Origin: Tanytarsus gracilentus
Taxonomy: Eukaryota; Arthropoda; Insecta; Diptera; Chironomidae
Length of the DNA stretch: 64,000 bases
Reading direction: 5' to 3'
NCBI GenBank assembly: GCA_038502055.1
Contig: JAXRKN010000044.1
Coordinates: 7,696,501-7,760,500 of the forward strand
Position numbers and translations under genes: made by a program. The notes under the pieces were generated by a model that worked only from the letters and a program-made list of their open reading frames with translations, was not told where the DNA came from and searched no databases. Each line of letters opens with the position of its first letter. Position 1 is the stretch's first letter. Of this stretch, positions 10,816-22,300 are shown one piece after another.

Positions 10816-13800
10816 CTAGAATTGATAAATTTCTTTTATTTATTTTCCCTTTTTGCTGTAAAAAGTGATCAAAACATTTTAACGGAAATTTATATTTGAA
10901 TTTTGCAATAAATTACAAGAAGTCACTAAGTAAAAATTCGACATATTTAATTTTTAAAATTATTCAGTTTCTACTTTTTAATTATTGCAAAATTCAAAAA
11001 TTTAAATAATTTTCCGTTTTAATGAATTGCATAAATAATATAAAAATTATAAAAATAAAACTCTGCTCATGTCCATTTGTCAAACTTTGCTCAATAATTG
11101 ATCAAAAATTGTTATCCAATCGTATCACATCATTTTGAATGTAACGTCCATAGAGCTTACACTTTGGGATGAAGGAGTTTTTCGGAAATCTTACCGTCTG
11201 CTGTATTTACACTTTCTCTATGAGCACTTAAGACATTGAGCATATCGGTGGGCGCAATCGTACCTTCTAAGCCACCAGGAATGCCTTTACCGCTGCCTGG
11301 ATATTGTGCAATTGGAGTTGTTGGCGTGGGTGGAGCAGACGATGGTCCCAATGGCGATTGCAATTGTCTCATTTCCATTTTCATTCGCAGATCTTCAGCA
11401 CCAGCCTAAAATTAATTTTTTTTAAATAATTCAATTTTTAAAATATTAATTTAAATTTTACTTCATTTTTAATCGTCAATTCCAATCCTTTGTCCGTTCC
11501 ATTTCTCTCGTCACGTTCCGATGTCGAAGATGTTCCATTGCCTTGAGTCGTACTTGGGCTGTGATTTTCATACCGACTAAAAAATTAATTTAAAATTTAA
11601 TAAATTAAAAAAGATTTTCAAATCATTGCTTACTTTGACTGCTGTGGTGAATCACGTTCTGCTTGCATCGTGTCCGCTTCAGTGGGTGCCGCCGATGATC
11701 CACTACTTGTGGGTCTATTGTAGTTTGCCGATTTGCCAACTGGACTCGGACTGCCGACGCTTGTCTTCGATCCATCTCGTAAAACACTGCCGCGCGTCTC
11801 TTGCTGATCCAAATTCGTATACGGGTTCTTGCGTTTGCGTGCCGGCTCATAAGGACTGGGCATGTGGTATGGTTGAGGGTTCAAGTAGGTATGAGGAAAA
11901 GTAGTCACAGCACCAGCCATTATCATGTCAGTTTCACGCTTTATATCACTCTTTGTGATTGGATCGAGGTGTGCAAAACTATTTCGTTGACGACGCGCGG
12001 GCGGTGCGTCGGGAGGCAAAGAGTTGTTATCTTGCGGGAAATTTGTATTGTTTGTCGCGCAACGACCGTGTTCAGTAGTTAAACCTTTCACCTTTATGAT
12101 AAATTTTTAATAAAATGCTCCAAAATAAATGCAAAAAGTTTTCTTACTTGCAAGCTTTCAGCAGCTTTGAGAAAGCTCTCGAGAGCTTTTTGTGACACAT
12201 GCACTTCGCCCTTGTACATGAATTCCAAGAGTGCATGCATGTTCTCCGCCGATGTAGCTTCGAGAATAACACAAACTGAGCCATTTGCTAATGATGGTGT
12301 CTCAAATAAATCAGCAAAATTCTTCGAACATGCTGCCAATATTAGCTTGTGAGCTTTAAAAATTGTTCCTGAAAGAGCAGAGAGAAAAATGTGCATATAA
12401 GTATTTGATTGTGGCATGAGAAGAAAATTTTGTTTTTAAAAAAATTGTTGGCCTTGAAATTTTTTGCTTTTCGTCGCACTACGCTATATGTTTCGAGTTT
12501 ATATAGGAGTGAAATGCTATCAGTAACCCATATACAATGCAGTAATGTTCAAAAGTGTGTTATCAAAGCGAAATAAAAATTATTACATTGTTATTCACGG
12601 AAAAGCTCATTCACGAGGTTTTTTTTCGCGATAAGACTCGACACGATTAAAAATTGTGCATCGTCAAATGAAGCAAATAAAAATTTATCATTTGCATATG
12701 ACATGAATTGTGAATAATTTATAAATATATACTCTTTTTTTGTGTGTGCTCACAGCACAATGCATGAGATAATGTCGATAAATTTGTGCCATTTGCGCAC
12801 ACAAAAAAGAAGAAAAAATGTTTCAAAACCCACACGTGGGTGTTGCCGCGTAACCCACTTGTAACAGATCAGTGTTTGAAAATCAAGTGCATAAAAAATG
12901 AGTTTAAGTCAATCCGGACACTTTGGCTGTCCGTGGCAGTCCTGTTCGACCATTCCTCAAAAATCGTCTATGTCATTAGATTCCTGGTCCAATTACGAGT
13001 TCAACGATACCCATGAAGTCATAGTTCTGAAAAATGGACATTTTGGCTGTCCGTGGCACTACTTGCCGGCCTTGATTAGCATTTATCAAAAATCATCTAT
13101 ATCAATAGATTCCTGGTCCAATCACGAGTTCAACGATACCCATGAAGCCATAGTTCTGAATAATGGACATTATGGCTGTCCGTGGCACTACTGGCCGTCC
13201 ATGATGGACATTCATCAAAAATCATCAATGCCATTCGATTCCTGGTCCAATTACGAGTTCAACGAGATACATGAAGCCATAGTTCTGAAAAATGGACATT
13301 TTGGCTGTCCGTGGCACTGCCGGCCGGCCATGATGGACATTCCTCAAAAATCATCTATATCAATCGATTCCTGGTCCAATCACGAGTTCAACGATACCCA
13401 TGAAGCCATAGTTCTGAAAAATGGACATTTTGGCTGTCTGTGGCACGACCATAGGTCACGACTCGAAAAATCATGTATGTCAATCGATTCCTGGTCAAGT
13501 TACGAATCAATGCCAATCGATTTCTGGTCCAATCACGAGTTCAACGATACCCATGAAGCCATATAAGAGAAAATTTGTATGAAAAATGGACGTTATGGCC
13601 GTCCATGGCACGACCATAGGTCATGACTCAAAAAATAGTCAGTGCCTGCACATATAGACTCTAAGAGCTACCATCTGGCGAAAACTAGAAGTCTCTAGCT
13701 GGTCCAGGGACCGAGATCTCGCTTGTGCAGACGGACGGACGGACGGACGGAATCACGAGCATATAAGCGTTACACCACTTTGTGGGTTACGCTAAAAAGC

Positions 13801-16800
13801 TTTTTGAAGGTCACACAAACAACACATTGAGTTGTTTTGATTCCTCGGATTGCACATACAAAAAATTCTTCTTATATTTTTGACCCAGTGCTGCCTGCGA
13901 AATGAAGTAAAGCTTAAACATTTTTTTTCTTCTCGCTTATCTCTACATCGGCAAAAAATTTATTTTTACGATTTGACTTTTGAGAATGACTAGTATTTTT
14001 CTGCTTGATTTGTGAATGAATTTTTATTTAAAATTATTTAGAAAAAATCTTGTATCTTCTTATTAGAGCGTTATGCTTCAAAGTAACAGAAATACAGACA
14101 TGTAAGAAAATTTATAAATTTTTCAGCCCACTTTCGAAAAATATTTTGCAAGTGCGTAAATTTTCAAATCCTCAATCGAAGATGTAGCAGCATCTATCAC
14201 ATGACTCTAGGAGATTTTAAAGAAGAAAAATAAAATCATGTTGCCCTAGTAGTCATCACTCTTCGCTGACCATTTATTTTTTAAAAATAGCATCTTTAAA
14301 TATATATTTGAGGTTTTAATTCGCTAATGAAATGTGGCAAAGAGAGCAACATTGTAATACTCGAGTGGAAATATATAAAAATTTATGAGAAAAACAAACT
14401 GCTCATTGCACTACCAACACAACACAACTTTTTTCCTATATACCTCGTATGTGGTTTAACTTTAAAAATTTTTTCTCTCATTTTCAGAATGCGCAATCCA
14501 GTTATTTATAATTCAAAAGGAAAAAAACTCATCTTATAAATTTCGGGGAATTACATAAGTCTTACAGCGTTGCGGATGCTCGAATATTGCACACTGAGTG
14601 TTCTATAAATAAAATTTATGATTTTCTGCTTTCAAAAATCCATAATGATCCTTTTGACACTTCCACAGTTTGATTATGCAAACACGCGATTATTGAATGA
14701 AGAACAAGAATTTTTAAATATGGGGCAAATTCGTGAGTCGCACGATTTTCTGTTATATAATAAAAATGTGAGAAATATGAAGAGTACGACGACTTGTGGC
14801 AGTCTCGAAAAAAGTGATAAGATTATAGGCGATAAAACTTGAGTTGTTGTGTTAATTGCGCTAGGGTTTAAAATTCTTTTGGTTTCAGTGGGAAAGGTCC
14901 AAAAATAAAAAGTTATCGAAAAATTGCAATTTATAAATTTCGTTACAACTAAAAAATTTTTTCTCTCACTTATTACAAAATAATGCAGTATGTTGTAAAC
15001 AATTCAATGCAGCATAGATCAGCTGAAACATATTTAGTTTTTTCACTTTCATTAGTGCAACACATAGTGACGACCTCAATGTGAAACGCAGAGAGTATAA
15101 ACAGCATAAAAATAAACACATATTGAATGTATTAGTCATGGTTAATTTGATGCAACGCATGTTGAGGTTGTGGCCATAAAAAGCTGCACTGTCAAAAGTT
15201 TGAAGTAGTATTCAAAGCGCAGCGCGATCGTGAAATATGAATGAAGCGAGAGAGAGAAAAAGAGCAGCAGTAACACATGCAAGCTGACCTATATATTTTT
15301 TGTGTCGCTGCTATTGCTGCCGAAAAAAAAATTCATTTTCTGTCTCTCTCGAGTGTTTACGATCGAGAGAAGAGTCTAAAAGTCAAAAAGTATGTCATAC
15401 TTCTACAACTGCACTTTTTATATTTTGTGTAATACACTTTTGTCATTGGCTCAATGGCATGTATTTTCGGCTAATTGACGAGCTATAGCTAGTTGGTCAT
15501 GATGTGGCGAAATTATCATACTTCTAGCACTTGCTGTATCCACTGCACACAAGACGCTCGCTTACGAAAAATTTATTTCAATTTCAAGGATAAAAAGACG
15601 ACAAATGACGTGAGTTAGTGCACACACGAGCTACAGTCTTACATCATCGAATCGCAATAATAAATGTAGAAATTATACAATTGGCTGCAAAATACAAAAT
15701 GAAAAACTGCAAATTTTCCTTCTTCTTGTTGTGCACTCGACTTTACACTTGTATGTGCATGCCGAAAATCACAGCCAATCAGAATTGCAGAATGCACATT
15801 TATATATGCAGCGGTATATATATTAGACACGATCTCTCGCATCGAAAAGGGAACTTGGTATAGTTTAAGTCTTTATCGAAATTAATTTAAACTTGATGCG
15901 CTCATAAATATGCGACCTTGAAAATTTTATTATCAACACCATTGATTTTGATGATTTCTTCGGTATTCGACGGCTTTAATAGTTTTATCATCTCTAGGGC
16001 ATCAACTTTGTTATTAATGAGCTTCCGAAGGTGTGTCATGTTTTTTTATTTATGAACAGCGAAAAATGACCGTTAAAATTTTGATTTTTTTTTGTTCTCT
16101 TTAATTAATTTTAAATTTCCTTTAAAAAATTATTGATGATTTAAAATATGACATTTTTAATTCAACTTTAGCATTTTTAAAAACTCAAAAAAATTTATTT
16201 GATAAAATAATTTTCAGACGTTAAATTTAAAAATATTCAAATAGATTTCAGCGGTTCAATAAATCAAATTCTATCAATTGATAATTTTTTACAGCGAGAC
16301 TGTGAGAATTCTTCCATGCGAGAGATTTTGAATCCATTTTGCGAGCGTACTGCACATTCAGCATAAATAATGGAGAAAAAAAAGTTGACAAATGTATGAA
16401 AGATGAGAGCAATAGAAAATGGCTATTCATGATGCAGCTTGAAAAAAGTTTTTTTGCTGACTCCTTTTTCTGTTTACTATTCATTAGATCGCATGTGTAT
16501 CATTGATTGATGGAAAATTCATAAATGTTCGTTAGGTGGAGATGAAAGACTATAAAAAAATTCAATAATCCTTTATGTTTGTATTCAATATCTGGTAAAC
16601 CTACGCCTTTTTTTCGAGACTCATATCATCGAAAATTCATTATTGAAATGCCGGTAAAAATTTTCCAGCATCTCTTCTAGAGTGTAGAAAAAATCATTGA
16701 ATTTGGCAGAAAAATATTGGCGGTATGAATTTTTTTTTGAAAGGAATAATTTTTTACCTAAAAAAGAATCAATCAGGAATAAAAAGCTGGTGCCAGACAA

Positions 16801-19302
16801 AATTTAAAAAATAATTGATGTGAAAGAATTTCACTCAAAACCAACATCCACTTTTTCCATAGAAGGAGCTTAACATTTCATTAACGTATTAGCAATGTCA
16901 TGAATGGACCTGATGGACACGGAAACCCTCCAAAAATCTTTCAACGAGCTTAAGTTTCTGTCTGAGAGATTATTTGCTTCTGTCCAGTTATTTTCAATAA
17001 ATTTTTAATTTCCACTTCGATGTCATGTAAGCAGTGAACGTAGAGCATACAACAACCCTCCATCACATTTTTTTATCTTTGAAAATTCACAAAGTGAACG
17101 CACATGAACATTTTCAATACACATTTATTCATAGTGTTCATATATTGGCGAGTTTTTTTCTGTGTGATGAACAAAAAAAGCGGGTATTTTTACCCATTCG
17201 TCCCGACATCTAACAACATGTTGTGAGACAGTGGAAAATGGTAAAAATAAATGGGGAAAGTGGGAATGTAAAAAGTGTCGTATGAAAATTTTCTGATACG
17301 ACCGTGAAACGTTTCACTTTGGCTGCCAGTGTTTTTAAGATAAGCAGGAAGTGAATATTCGCACACCCTTAGCATTCTGCGGACGTTTGATTAACAATAC
17401 ACAAAAAAGTCCGAGTTGTTAGGACAACAAAAAAAAGTCTTTTAACCCTTTAAAAAATTTAAAATAATTTTTACAGCAATTTAAAATATCAAAATTTATT
17501 ACAATCAACATCAAGATTTCTTTCATGATTGCCATAAAAAGGCGATTACTGAACACACAAGAGAGTGAGAAGAAGAAAATTATGAATGAAAATATTTTTT
17601 TACGATATCAAGAGTGTGAGAGTAAGTAAGCAAAGCACAAGAAGGAGCCGTAAAAATGGAAGAAGAAGGCTACGCATATGATGATGATGATGATGTGAAG
17701 GATATGCGGATTCATAATAATTTACAAATACAAATAAATTCTCGTCAAAGGAATTCAGCACCATAAAAATGGTACGAGCGAAGGAAAAAAGATATGTTTT
17801 TCATCTTACATCCTTATTTCTTTCTTTTTTACGATAAAATTAAGGTCTACCCCGACCTAAAACACTGTAAGTGTGAAAAAAAGAAAGAAAAAGTGAGGCG
17901 GTGGGTGGGGGACCTTTAAGGGAGGAGAGAAAAAACATCTTGTTCTAGACTGGCGGTAGACAATATAATAAATGATTATAATATTGAAATGATAGACATA
18001 CCAACAAAATAAAACTTGTTTATTTTTTTGCCCTTTTTCTCCTTTACTCACTCTTCGCATTGCCTTCGTAGGAGCTTTAACGCAACAACCCTCCTCCGCA
18101 ATATTACGAGACGAGTGCGAAAAAAATACTACTGGAGGGGTGTGGAAGGTTTATATATATGGACCGCGACTGAATCCCTCCCTTCACTCACTCCACGCTC
18201 GCTATCTTTTTTTCTTCCAAAGTCTCTCTCTTTTTTTTTTGATTTACGATTTTGACCTAATTACAATGTTGTTGACGCGATGAAAAAAAAATTTGGAGGG
18301 TGGGAATTCGTCTTTTGACCGGTGTTTAACCCTTTTTATATTCACGCGACTTTAACAGATTTTATATGAGAGAGAAAAAAGTCTGAATGAACTTTCGAAG
18401 GGTTGTCTGAGAGAAATGACTTCAATTTTCATACTTTCTCTTTTCTTGAGATGATAATAATATCATTTTGTGGCGAGAACACTTTATTTATATTTATTTA
18501 CACGCCCGCCCGTCTTGAATAAATGTGTTTATGTTTTTTTCTTCTCTTCTCTTTCTCACCACACATGCTATGCTTTTTCCATATTTTCCCGGACCTTCGC
18601 AAGAAATTTCCGAAAAAAAAAGAAATATTAAGGAATGACGAGCGAGAGTGAAACGAGAAAGAGAGAGAAATAAAAATAATTTTATGCTTATGTATGATAT
18701 AAAAATTATGTATACGCAACATATAAGCTTCACTTATTCTTTTTCTTCGCTGTGCCATCAAACATGTGTTGTTATTGTTATTGATGTGTTGTTGTTTACT
18801 GACGGATGTGCATAAATTTTCTTTCCTCTTGGCTGCGTGGAAATTTTTAAAAGTGTCATAAAAATTTTACTTATTAAACCCAATTAGAGAAAAACTTAGC
18901 AAGAAAATTCCCACGCGCCGTTCTCCATCAAAAGAATTCTCAAGTGTAAAACTTGTGTGCGTTAAAATTTGATTATTGAACTTTCTACTCCCATTCATGA
19001 AAGTAATAATTAAGAAATATCTTCATCGTACGCATGTTGTGCTTATACCAAACATCTTAATTACAACCATGTAACTCTCTCCCCTTACGCTTTACTAATT
19101 AATTGATTTATGAAATCTCAATGGCCGTTTGTTAAACGGATTTTAATGTTGCCAAAAACTAATAAAATAATTCACTCCTCGACTCACCCTCACAGAACAA
19201 TGTCACATCGGTCAGTGTCTCTGTATTGAAAAGGTTTGAAAATGCTGTTGCCAGATTTGATGAGTAATTGCTCCATTTCAGGCAATATTGTTGCTGCTCC
19301 AT
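10616..19302 (-). CDS. chinmo: chinmo, BTB and C2H2 zinc-finger transcription factor (six coding exons)
   Basis: Joined minus-strand CDS: 19302-19188, 12368-12148, 12091-11634, 11576-11462, 11405-11195, 10815-10616. The total is 1320 nt, or 439 codons plus stop, and every junction has GT-AG ends and compatible phase. Residues 1-112 form a BTB domain; FKAHKLILAACSKNFADLF and FMYKGEVHVSQKALESFLKA are the segments I recognise as typical of Chinmo rather than of other BTB-ZF families (lola, fruitless, broad, mod(mdg4)). Residues 113-373 are low-complexity, rich in Ser/Pro/Asn, with a basic RKRK patch at 197-200. Two C2H2 fingers with C-x2-C-x12-H-x4-H spacing lie at 379-400 and 407-428. In Drosophila, Chinmo is a nuclear protein that sets early neuronal temporal identity and maintains stem-cell and larval states. 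I infer the same role here. 5' non-coding exons and both transcript ends are not resolved. Confidence 0.95.
11195..11405 (-). CDS. chinmo: chinmo coding exon 5 (linker up to the fingers)
   Basis: This exon encodes AGAEDLRMKMEMRQLQSPLG followed by a Pro/Thr/Gly-rich stretch (PPTPTTPIAQYPGSGKGIPG) and TDMLNVLSAHRESVNTADG, about residues 304-374. The acceptor is AATTTTAG ending at 11406. Two downstream donors are possible. I chose GACG|GTAAGATT at 11195/11194 because it is the stronger site. It also gives phase 1, which matches the GC-AAG start of exon 6 and produces GKKLQCPLC at the finger boundary. Reading through to the later GT at about 11164 would add KISEKLLHPK and require a different acceptor at the finger exon. 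That remains possible as a minor isoform. Confidence 0.88.
11462..11576 (-). CDS. chinmo: chinmo coding exon 4 (linker)
   Basis: This exon of 115 nt is too short to stand out as an ORF. It encodes RYENHSPSTTQGNGTSSTSE followed by a charged stretch and LELTIKNE (about residues 266-303). The acceptor is TTTTTTAG just above 11576, and the donor is GAA|GTAAAA at 11462/11461, phase 0. The first base completes an Asn codon begun in exon 3. IKNE near the end is a second psi-K-x-E sumoylation-type motif. The exon is hydrophilic and predicted disordered. Support comes from the exact phase fit to both neighbours and from coding-like composition between two AT-rich 56-57 bp introns. Confidence 0.9.
11634..12091 (-). 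CDS. chinmo: chinmo coding exon 3 (linker, basic patch)
   Basis: This exon encodes residues 113-264 and starts VKGLTTEHGR, the conserved strand that follows the BTB fold. It then becomes low-complexity. Visible elements are the basic segments ARRQR (144-148) and ARKRK (196-200), the latter a plausible nuclear localisation signal. There is also a psi-K-x-E sumoylation-type motif, IKRE, at 162-165, and Ser/Thr/Pro-rich stretches (SVGSPSPVGK, RPTSSGSSAAPTEA). The acceptor is CATAAAG at 12098-12092 (pyrimidine-poor, but the intron is only 56 bp). The donor is TCAAA|GTAAG at 11634/11633, phase 2. Apparent plus-strand ORFs over this exon are antisense shadows. Confidence 0.93.
12148..12368 (-). CDS. 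chinmo: chinmo coding exon 2 (second half of BTB)
   Basis: This exon encodes residues 39-112: TIFKAHKLILAACSKNFADL, then VCVILEATSAENMHALLEFM, then YKGEVHVSQKALESFLKAAE, ending SLQ. It supplies the BTB helices that carry the dimer interface. The acceptor is TGCTCTTTCAG at 12379-12369, and the donor is CAA|GTAAG at 12148/12147, phase 0. Read without splicing, the frame would continue into an apparent extension that is only intron 2. An apparent upstream methionine at about 12417 likewise lies in intron 1 and is not the start. The short variable loop after DLFETP looks like ordinary divergence from the Drosophila family member. Confidence 0.95.
12981..13500 (+). repeat. 129 bp minisatellite inside copy A
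   Basis: The word TTCCTGGTCCAAT recurs at 12981, 13110, 13239 and 13368, exactly 129 bp apart. A partial unit precedes the array and a shortened one follows it (to about 13560). Because 129 is 43 codons and no stop falls in one frame, the array creates a 222-codon open frame (12898-13566) of a 43-residue repeat containing SWSNHEFNDTHEAIVL. Differences between units are mostly amino-acid-changing, which argues against a selected protein. Confidence 0.9.
13731..13750 (+). repeat. (GGAC)5 microsatellite near the right end of copy A
   Basis: A run of ACGG/GGAC units lies about 40 bp inside the right terminus. Copy B has a decayed version (ACGGACAGACGG, about 37285) and copy C an extended one (CCGTCCGTCCGTCC, about 46386), so it belongs to the element. 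Confidence 0.85.
17678..17695. repeat. (ATG)6 microsatellite
   Basis: Six consecutive ATG units lie in chinmo intron 1. Confidence 0.9.
19188..19302 (-). CDS. chinmo: chinmo coding exon 1 (start codon, first half of BTB)
   Basis: ATG at 19302-19300 opens MEQQQYCLKWSNYSSNLATA and runs to the split glycine codon after LTDVTLFCEG (residues 1-39). The CLKW.N..SNL pattern is the classic N-terminal BTB motif of insect BTB-ZF proteins. It supports this ATG because nothing BTB-like lies upstream of it. The exon is preceded by an acceptor TTACAG at 19322-19317, leaving a 14 nt 5' UTR stub, so at least one non-coding exon should lie further upstream. The donor is G|GTGAGT at 19188/19187, phase 1, and fits exon 2, which begins with GA. 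The exon is isolated from the rest of the CDS by 6.8 kb. Confidence 0.93.
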
Positions 19303-19316
19303 TCCGTCAGATTTTT
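19303..19316 (-). other. chinmo 5' UTR stub on coding exon 1
   Basis: Fourteen non-coding bases lie between the TTACAG acceptor (ending at 19317) and the ATG. If the acceptor is used, the promoter and first exon lie upstream, at higher coordinates. Confidence 0.6.
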
Positions 19317-22300
19317 CTGTAATTAAAAATTAAAAATTTTGATAATTTTAGATTTTAAGAAACTCAAAACTCATCAGAAGCTTAAAAAATTTGTTATTTG
19401 TTCTGTCAAAAAGTGCTTCAATAACACTCATTTTTTTCGCCAGACCTGCAAGGTACACACAAAATTTTATTTAACGTATGCGACGACGTGGAATTACGCG
19501 CTAGTGTGTCGTAGTTGTTTAAACAAAAATTTCATCTGATATTTACCATATATCTATATCTCCCAATAGTATTAACGAACTATAAAAAATGTCAGATCGC
19601 TGACAATTAAATGCGTACACATGCGAAAAAAAAGTGATACAATACATAGATGTGCAGTGCTTCGAAAAACGAGGCATTTAATTAAGAGCGGGGCATACAT
19701 AAAAGTGCGTTTCAGAGTCGATTTTAATGCGCATGAACCAATATGAAATGCACATTCATTGAACGGGAAATTTTCTACCTCTGCTTTATTTTATGTGCGT
19801 GCCAAGCGAAACACACAAAAGAAATTATTTCACGTTTTTCAATTTCAAATTTGAATAGAGATTTTTTTGCTGCCGCATGAGAGTACATTTCCTAAAGTGG
19901 AATTGGAAATGCTACTATTGATGCTATTTGCTCTTAAAACCGTAATGGAAAAAAAACCGTACGATACACTGAATAAAAGCGCAATAAAGTAATTATGCGT
20001 GCATAGAAGTGAAATTTCATTTTTGTAATTTCTAAGGCGGTCTCGATGCATATCTGATGCATCTATAGTTGAAAATGTCAGTTATTAAAGACATGCACGA
20101 GAGAGTAAAAATTTCAATTGATTTTTTTTTATGAGAGAGTGCATGACACGACAAAAATAAAAAGGGCTTTAGGCTTTTTAAAAAAAACCTTTCTCACACT
20201 TAGTCACTTACAAAGATGCGTACAAAAAAATATTTTTTAGTTTGTTGCATGCATCAATGCATAAAAAATAGTTCAATGCACTCGTGAAATTCAACTGCGG
20301 TGAAAAGAGAGATTTCTAAAAAAATAGTGTAATAATGAACAATGAATAGGCATCGTAGCTGAATTGCTGTAGTGAGAGTTACTCTATGGGCGCATAAATT
20401 AATTTTCAACAGTGGCGTACCCAAATTGCATTACAAACGAGTTTTTCATTGATGTGCATCTTTGCCCGCGGTAAAAATGATTTTAGTCAGGGACATCGAA
20501 AAAAATTCATTGCTAATCTTCTTTCTTGTTCGGCGTCATGGTCGTTGCAGTATGTATGTACGCGCGCGAGTTTTTGAAAAAGAAACATTTGCATTTTTTA
20601 TAAAATTTGTAACCTTCGTGATGTGCCTTAGAGACACACAAAAAAAGATCTTTTGAATAAATTTTCGCCGACTTACGCAATGAGGGTCACACAAGAGTTT
20701 TTCTTCTTCATTCTTACTAGCTTACTACGTGATTTGAATTTGATGCAAAATTTTGACTATGCGCATGAAAATAGTTTAATTCATTTTTGCTTAAATCAAA
20801 TGCATCATCTATATTTCCTAAATTTATTCACCCCTTCTTAATGCAATATTTGTGCAGAAGTGAAAATCATCTTTTTATGTTTATGTGAGTGTGATGGTTG
20901 AAAGGGAACTAATGCAACGCACGACTTTTCATTTTATAATGCAATATTTGGATTGTGCAACCCTCATTATAAAAAATTGTTTTCATGTTAGACACATCAA
21001 TCATGTTCAGCATACACGTGCAATTGTAAAAGTTTTTTTTCTTCCAAATTTCTCTTTGCTTTTTTTATTATGAATCGTCGCGATGACGCATTGAGTTATT
21101 TTTGAGTGCATTTGAAGTAGCAGAAATTAAATTACGTTTTTTAAGTTTTCGTGTGTGTGAGTAAAAATTGTTTATTACATGAAACCTCTGTGCAGTAATG
21201 ACCGAAATACCATGTAAAAAAAATTAAGAAAAAAGAAATCTGCAGTGCATTTAAAAAAGCAAAAAGCAATAATTATAAAACTTTTTTAATGGGTTTTTCC
21301 ATTCCGAGATATGAAAAAAGTTTTATGGCTTACGCCCTTCAATCTCCTCAACTAGCAGGCAGCATTTTGTGAGTGTTTTTGAGCTTATCGAAAGGACTCC
21401 ATCAGTTTTTCCTAATTGCAGAAATTTCCATGCACACCGTAGTGTTGATATTCTTAACGTTGCCTTATCAATTACCATTCAGCACTATTTCGTGCTCTAA
21501 GACCATTTTAATTTTCATCGCATACATATCTGGGAGTGAAATGAAAATGAAGGAAACTCATTCTAGCTTTTATTTTTTTCTTTATTCGCTCCATTACTGC
21601 ACAAAGTCGTTGGTGAATAACGACAAGAATGACGGAAGTCGTTGGGGGAAGCGAGTGAGCTCCACATGCAATAAATTTCACGTTGAAAATGACTGAATAG
21701 AACTTTAATGAGGCGAAATATAAACAGCACTATAACAACCAAAAAAATTAACCGAAAAGGAACTTTTTAAGGACAATTGATGGTGATGGAAGGAAGATTT
21801 TAATGTGCAGATAAGGCATAAATCCTTTTTTCGCGGCTTTACCGCCCGTGAGTTTTTCATTCGGCTATAAACTTTTTCCATTTGCATGTGCGTTAATTAG
21901 ATTCACTCGTGAAACATTTCTAATTGGCTTAACGTTCGCTATTTCATGGTAGCTAACACAAAAATTTAGATTGCACTCTTCTGACGTCATTGAAGGAGGT
22001 AAAATCGATCCCTATAAAATATTTTTTTTTCATATAAAATGTGCAAGCTTAGCAAACTGTGAGGAATATTTTATGAAACTGCTATGGACATGCCATAAAT
22101 CACCATTTAAATTTATCCTTTTCAGAAATTTGACAGACGAAATTTTCAGTCTTTTATAAAATTATAGAAAAGTTTATTAAAATTTTGTTAAAAAAATAAT
22201 TTTAAATGTTTTCTTCATTTAAAATTTTCAATTATGAGATGTAATGTGTGGAGTGTGCTTGGGAGTTGCGAGAGCCATTAACAGGCGTAATAATGACAAT

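Larger units (their letters stand above)
12813..13798 (+). mobile_element. Non-autonomous element, copy A (129 bp repeats), in chinmo intron 1
   Basis: The left end, AATGTTTCAAAACCCACACG and onward to CAGATCAGT, is shared with copies B and C. The right end, with a CTCTAGCTGGTCCAGGGACC block followed by a GGAC microsatellite and GTGGGTTACGCTAAAAA, is shared with B. GCGTAACCCAC at 12848-12858 is an 11 bp inverted repeat of GTGGGTTACGC at 13782-13792. The right terminus itself folds into a hairpin and ends in CTAA. The interior is a 129 bp tandem array. No target duplication is obvious. Subterminal inverted repeats, a terminal hairpin, a microsatellite and central tandem repeats recall Helitron-derived DINE-1/HINE elements; this class assignment is tentative. 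Confidence 0.75.
12369..19187 (-). other. chinmo intron 1 (6.8 kb)
   Basis: This intron lies between BTB half-exons 1 and 2, with donor GTGAGT at 19187 and acceptor TTTCAG at 12369. It contains the minisatellite-bearing mobile element at 12813-13798, an ATG trinucleotide run at 17678-17695, and a GC-richer patch at about 18050-18200. Otherwise it is AT-rich with scattered GA and CA tracts. I see no coding exon within it. Confidence 0.85.

Noticed and set aside
10538..10899. Plus-strand ORFs across the zinc-finger exon
   Set aside because: They are antisense shadows of chinmo exon 6, whose minus-strand frame encodes two perfect C2H2 fingers.
11626..12082. Plus-strand ORFs across chinmo exon 3
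   Set aside because: They are antisense shadows of the coding exon with no independent family resemblance.
12369..12417. Apparent start methionine of the BTB exon (MPQSNTYMHIFLSALS)
   Set aside because: A canonical TTTCAG acceptor ends at 12369, the preceding residues are not BTB-like, and the true BTB N-terminus is encoded at 19188-19302 in matching phase.
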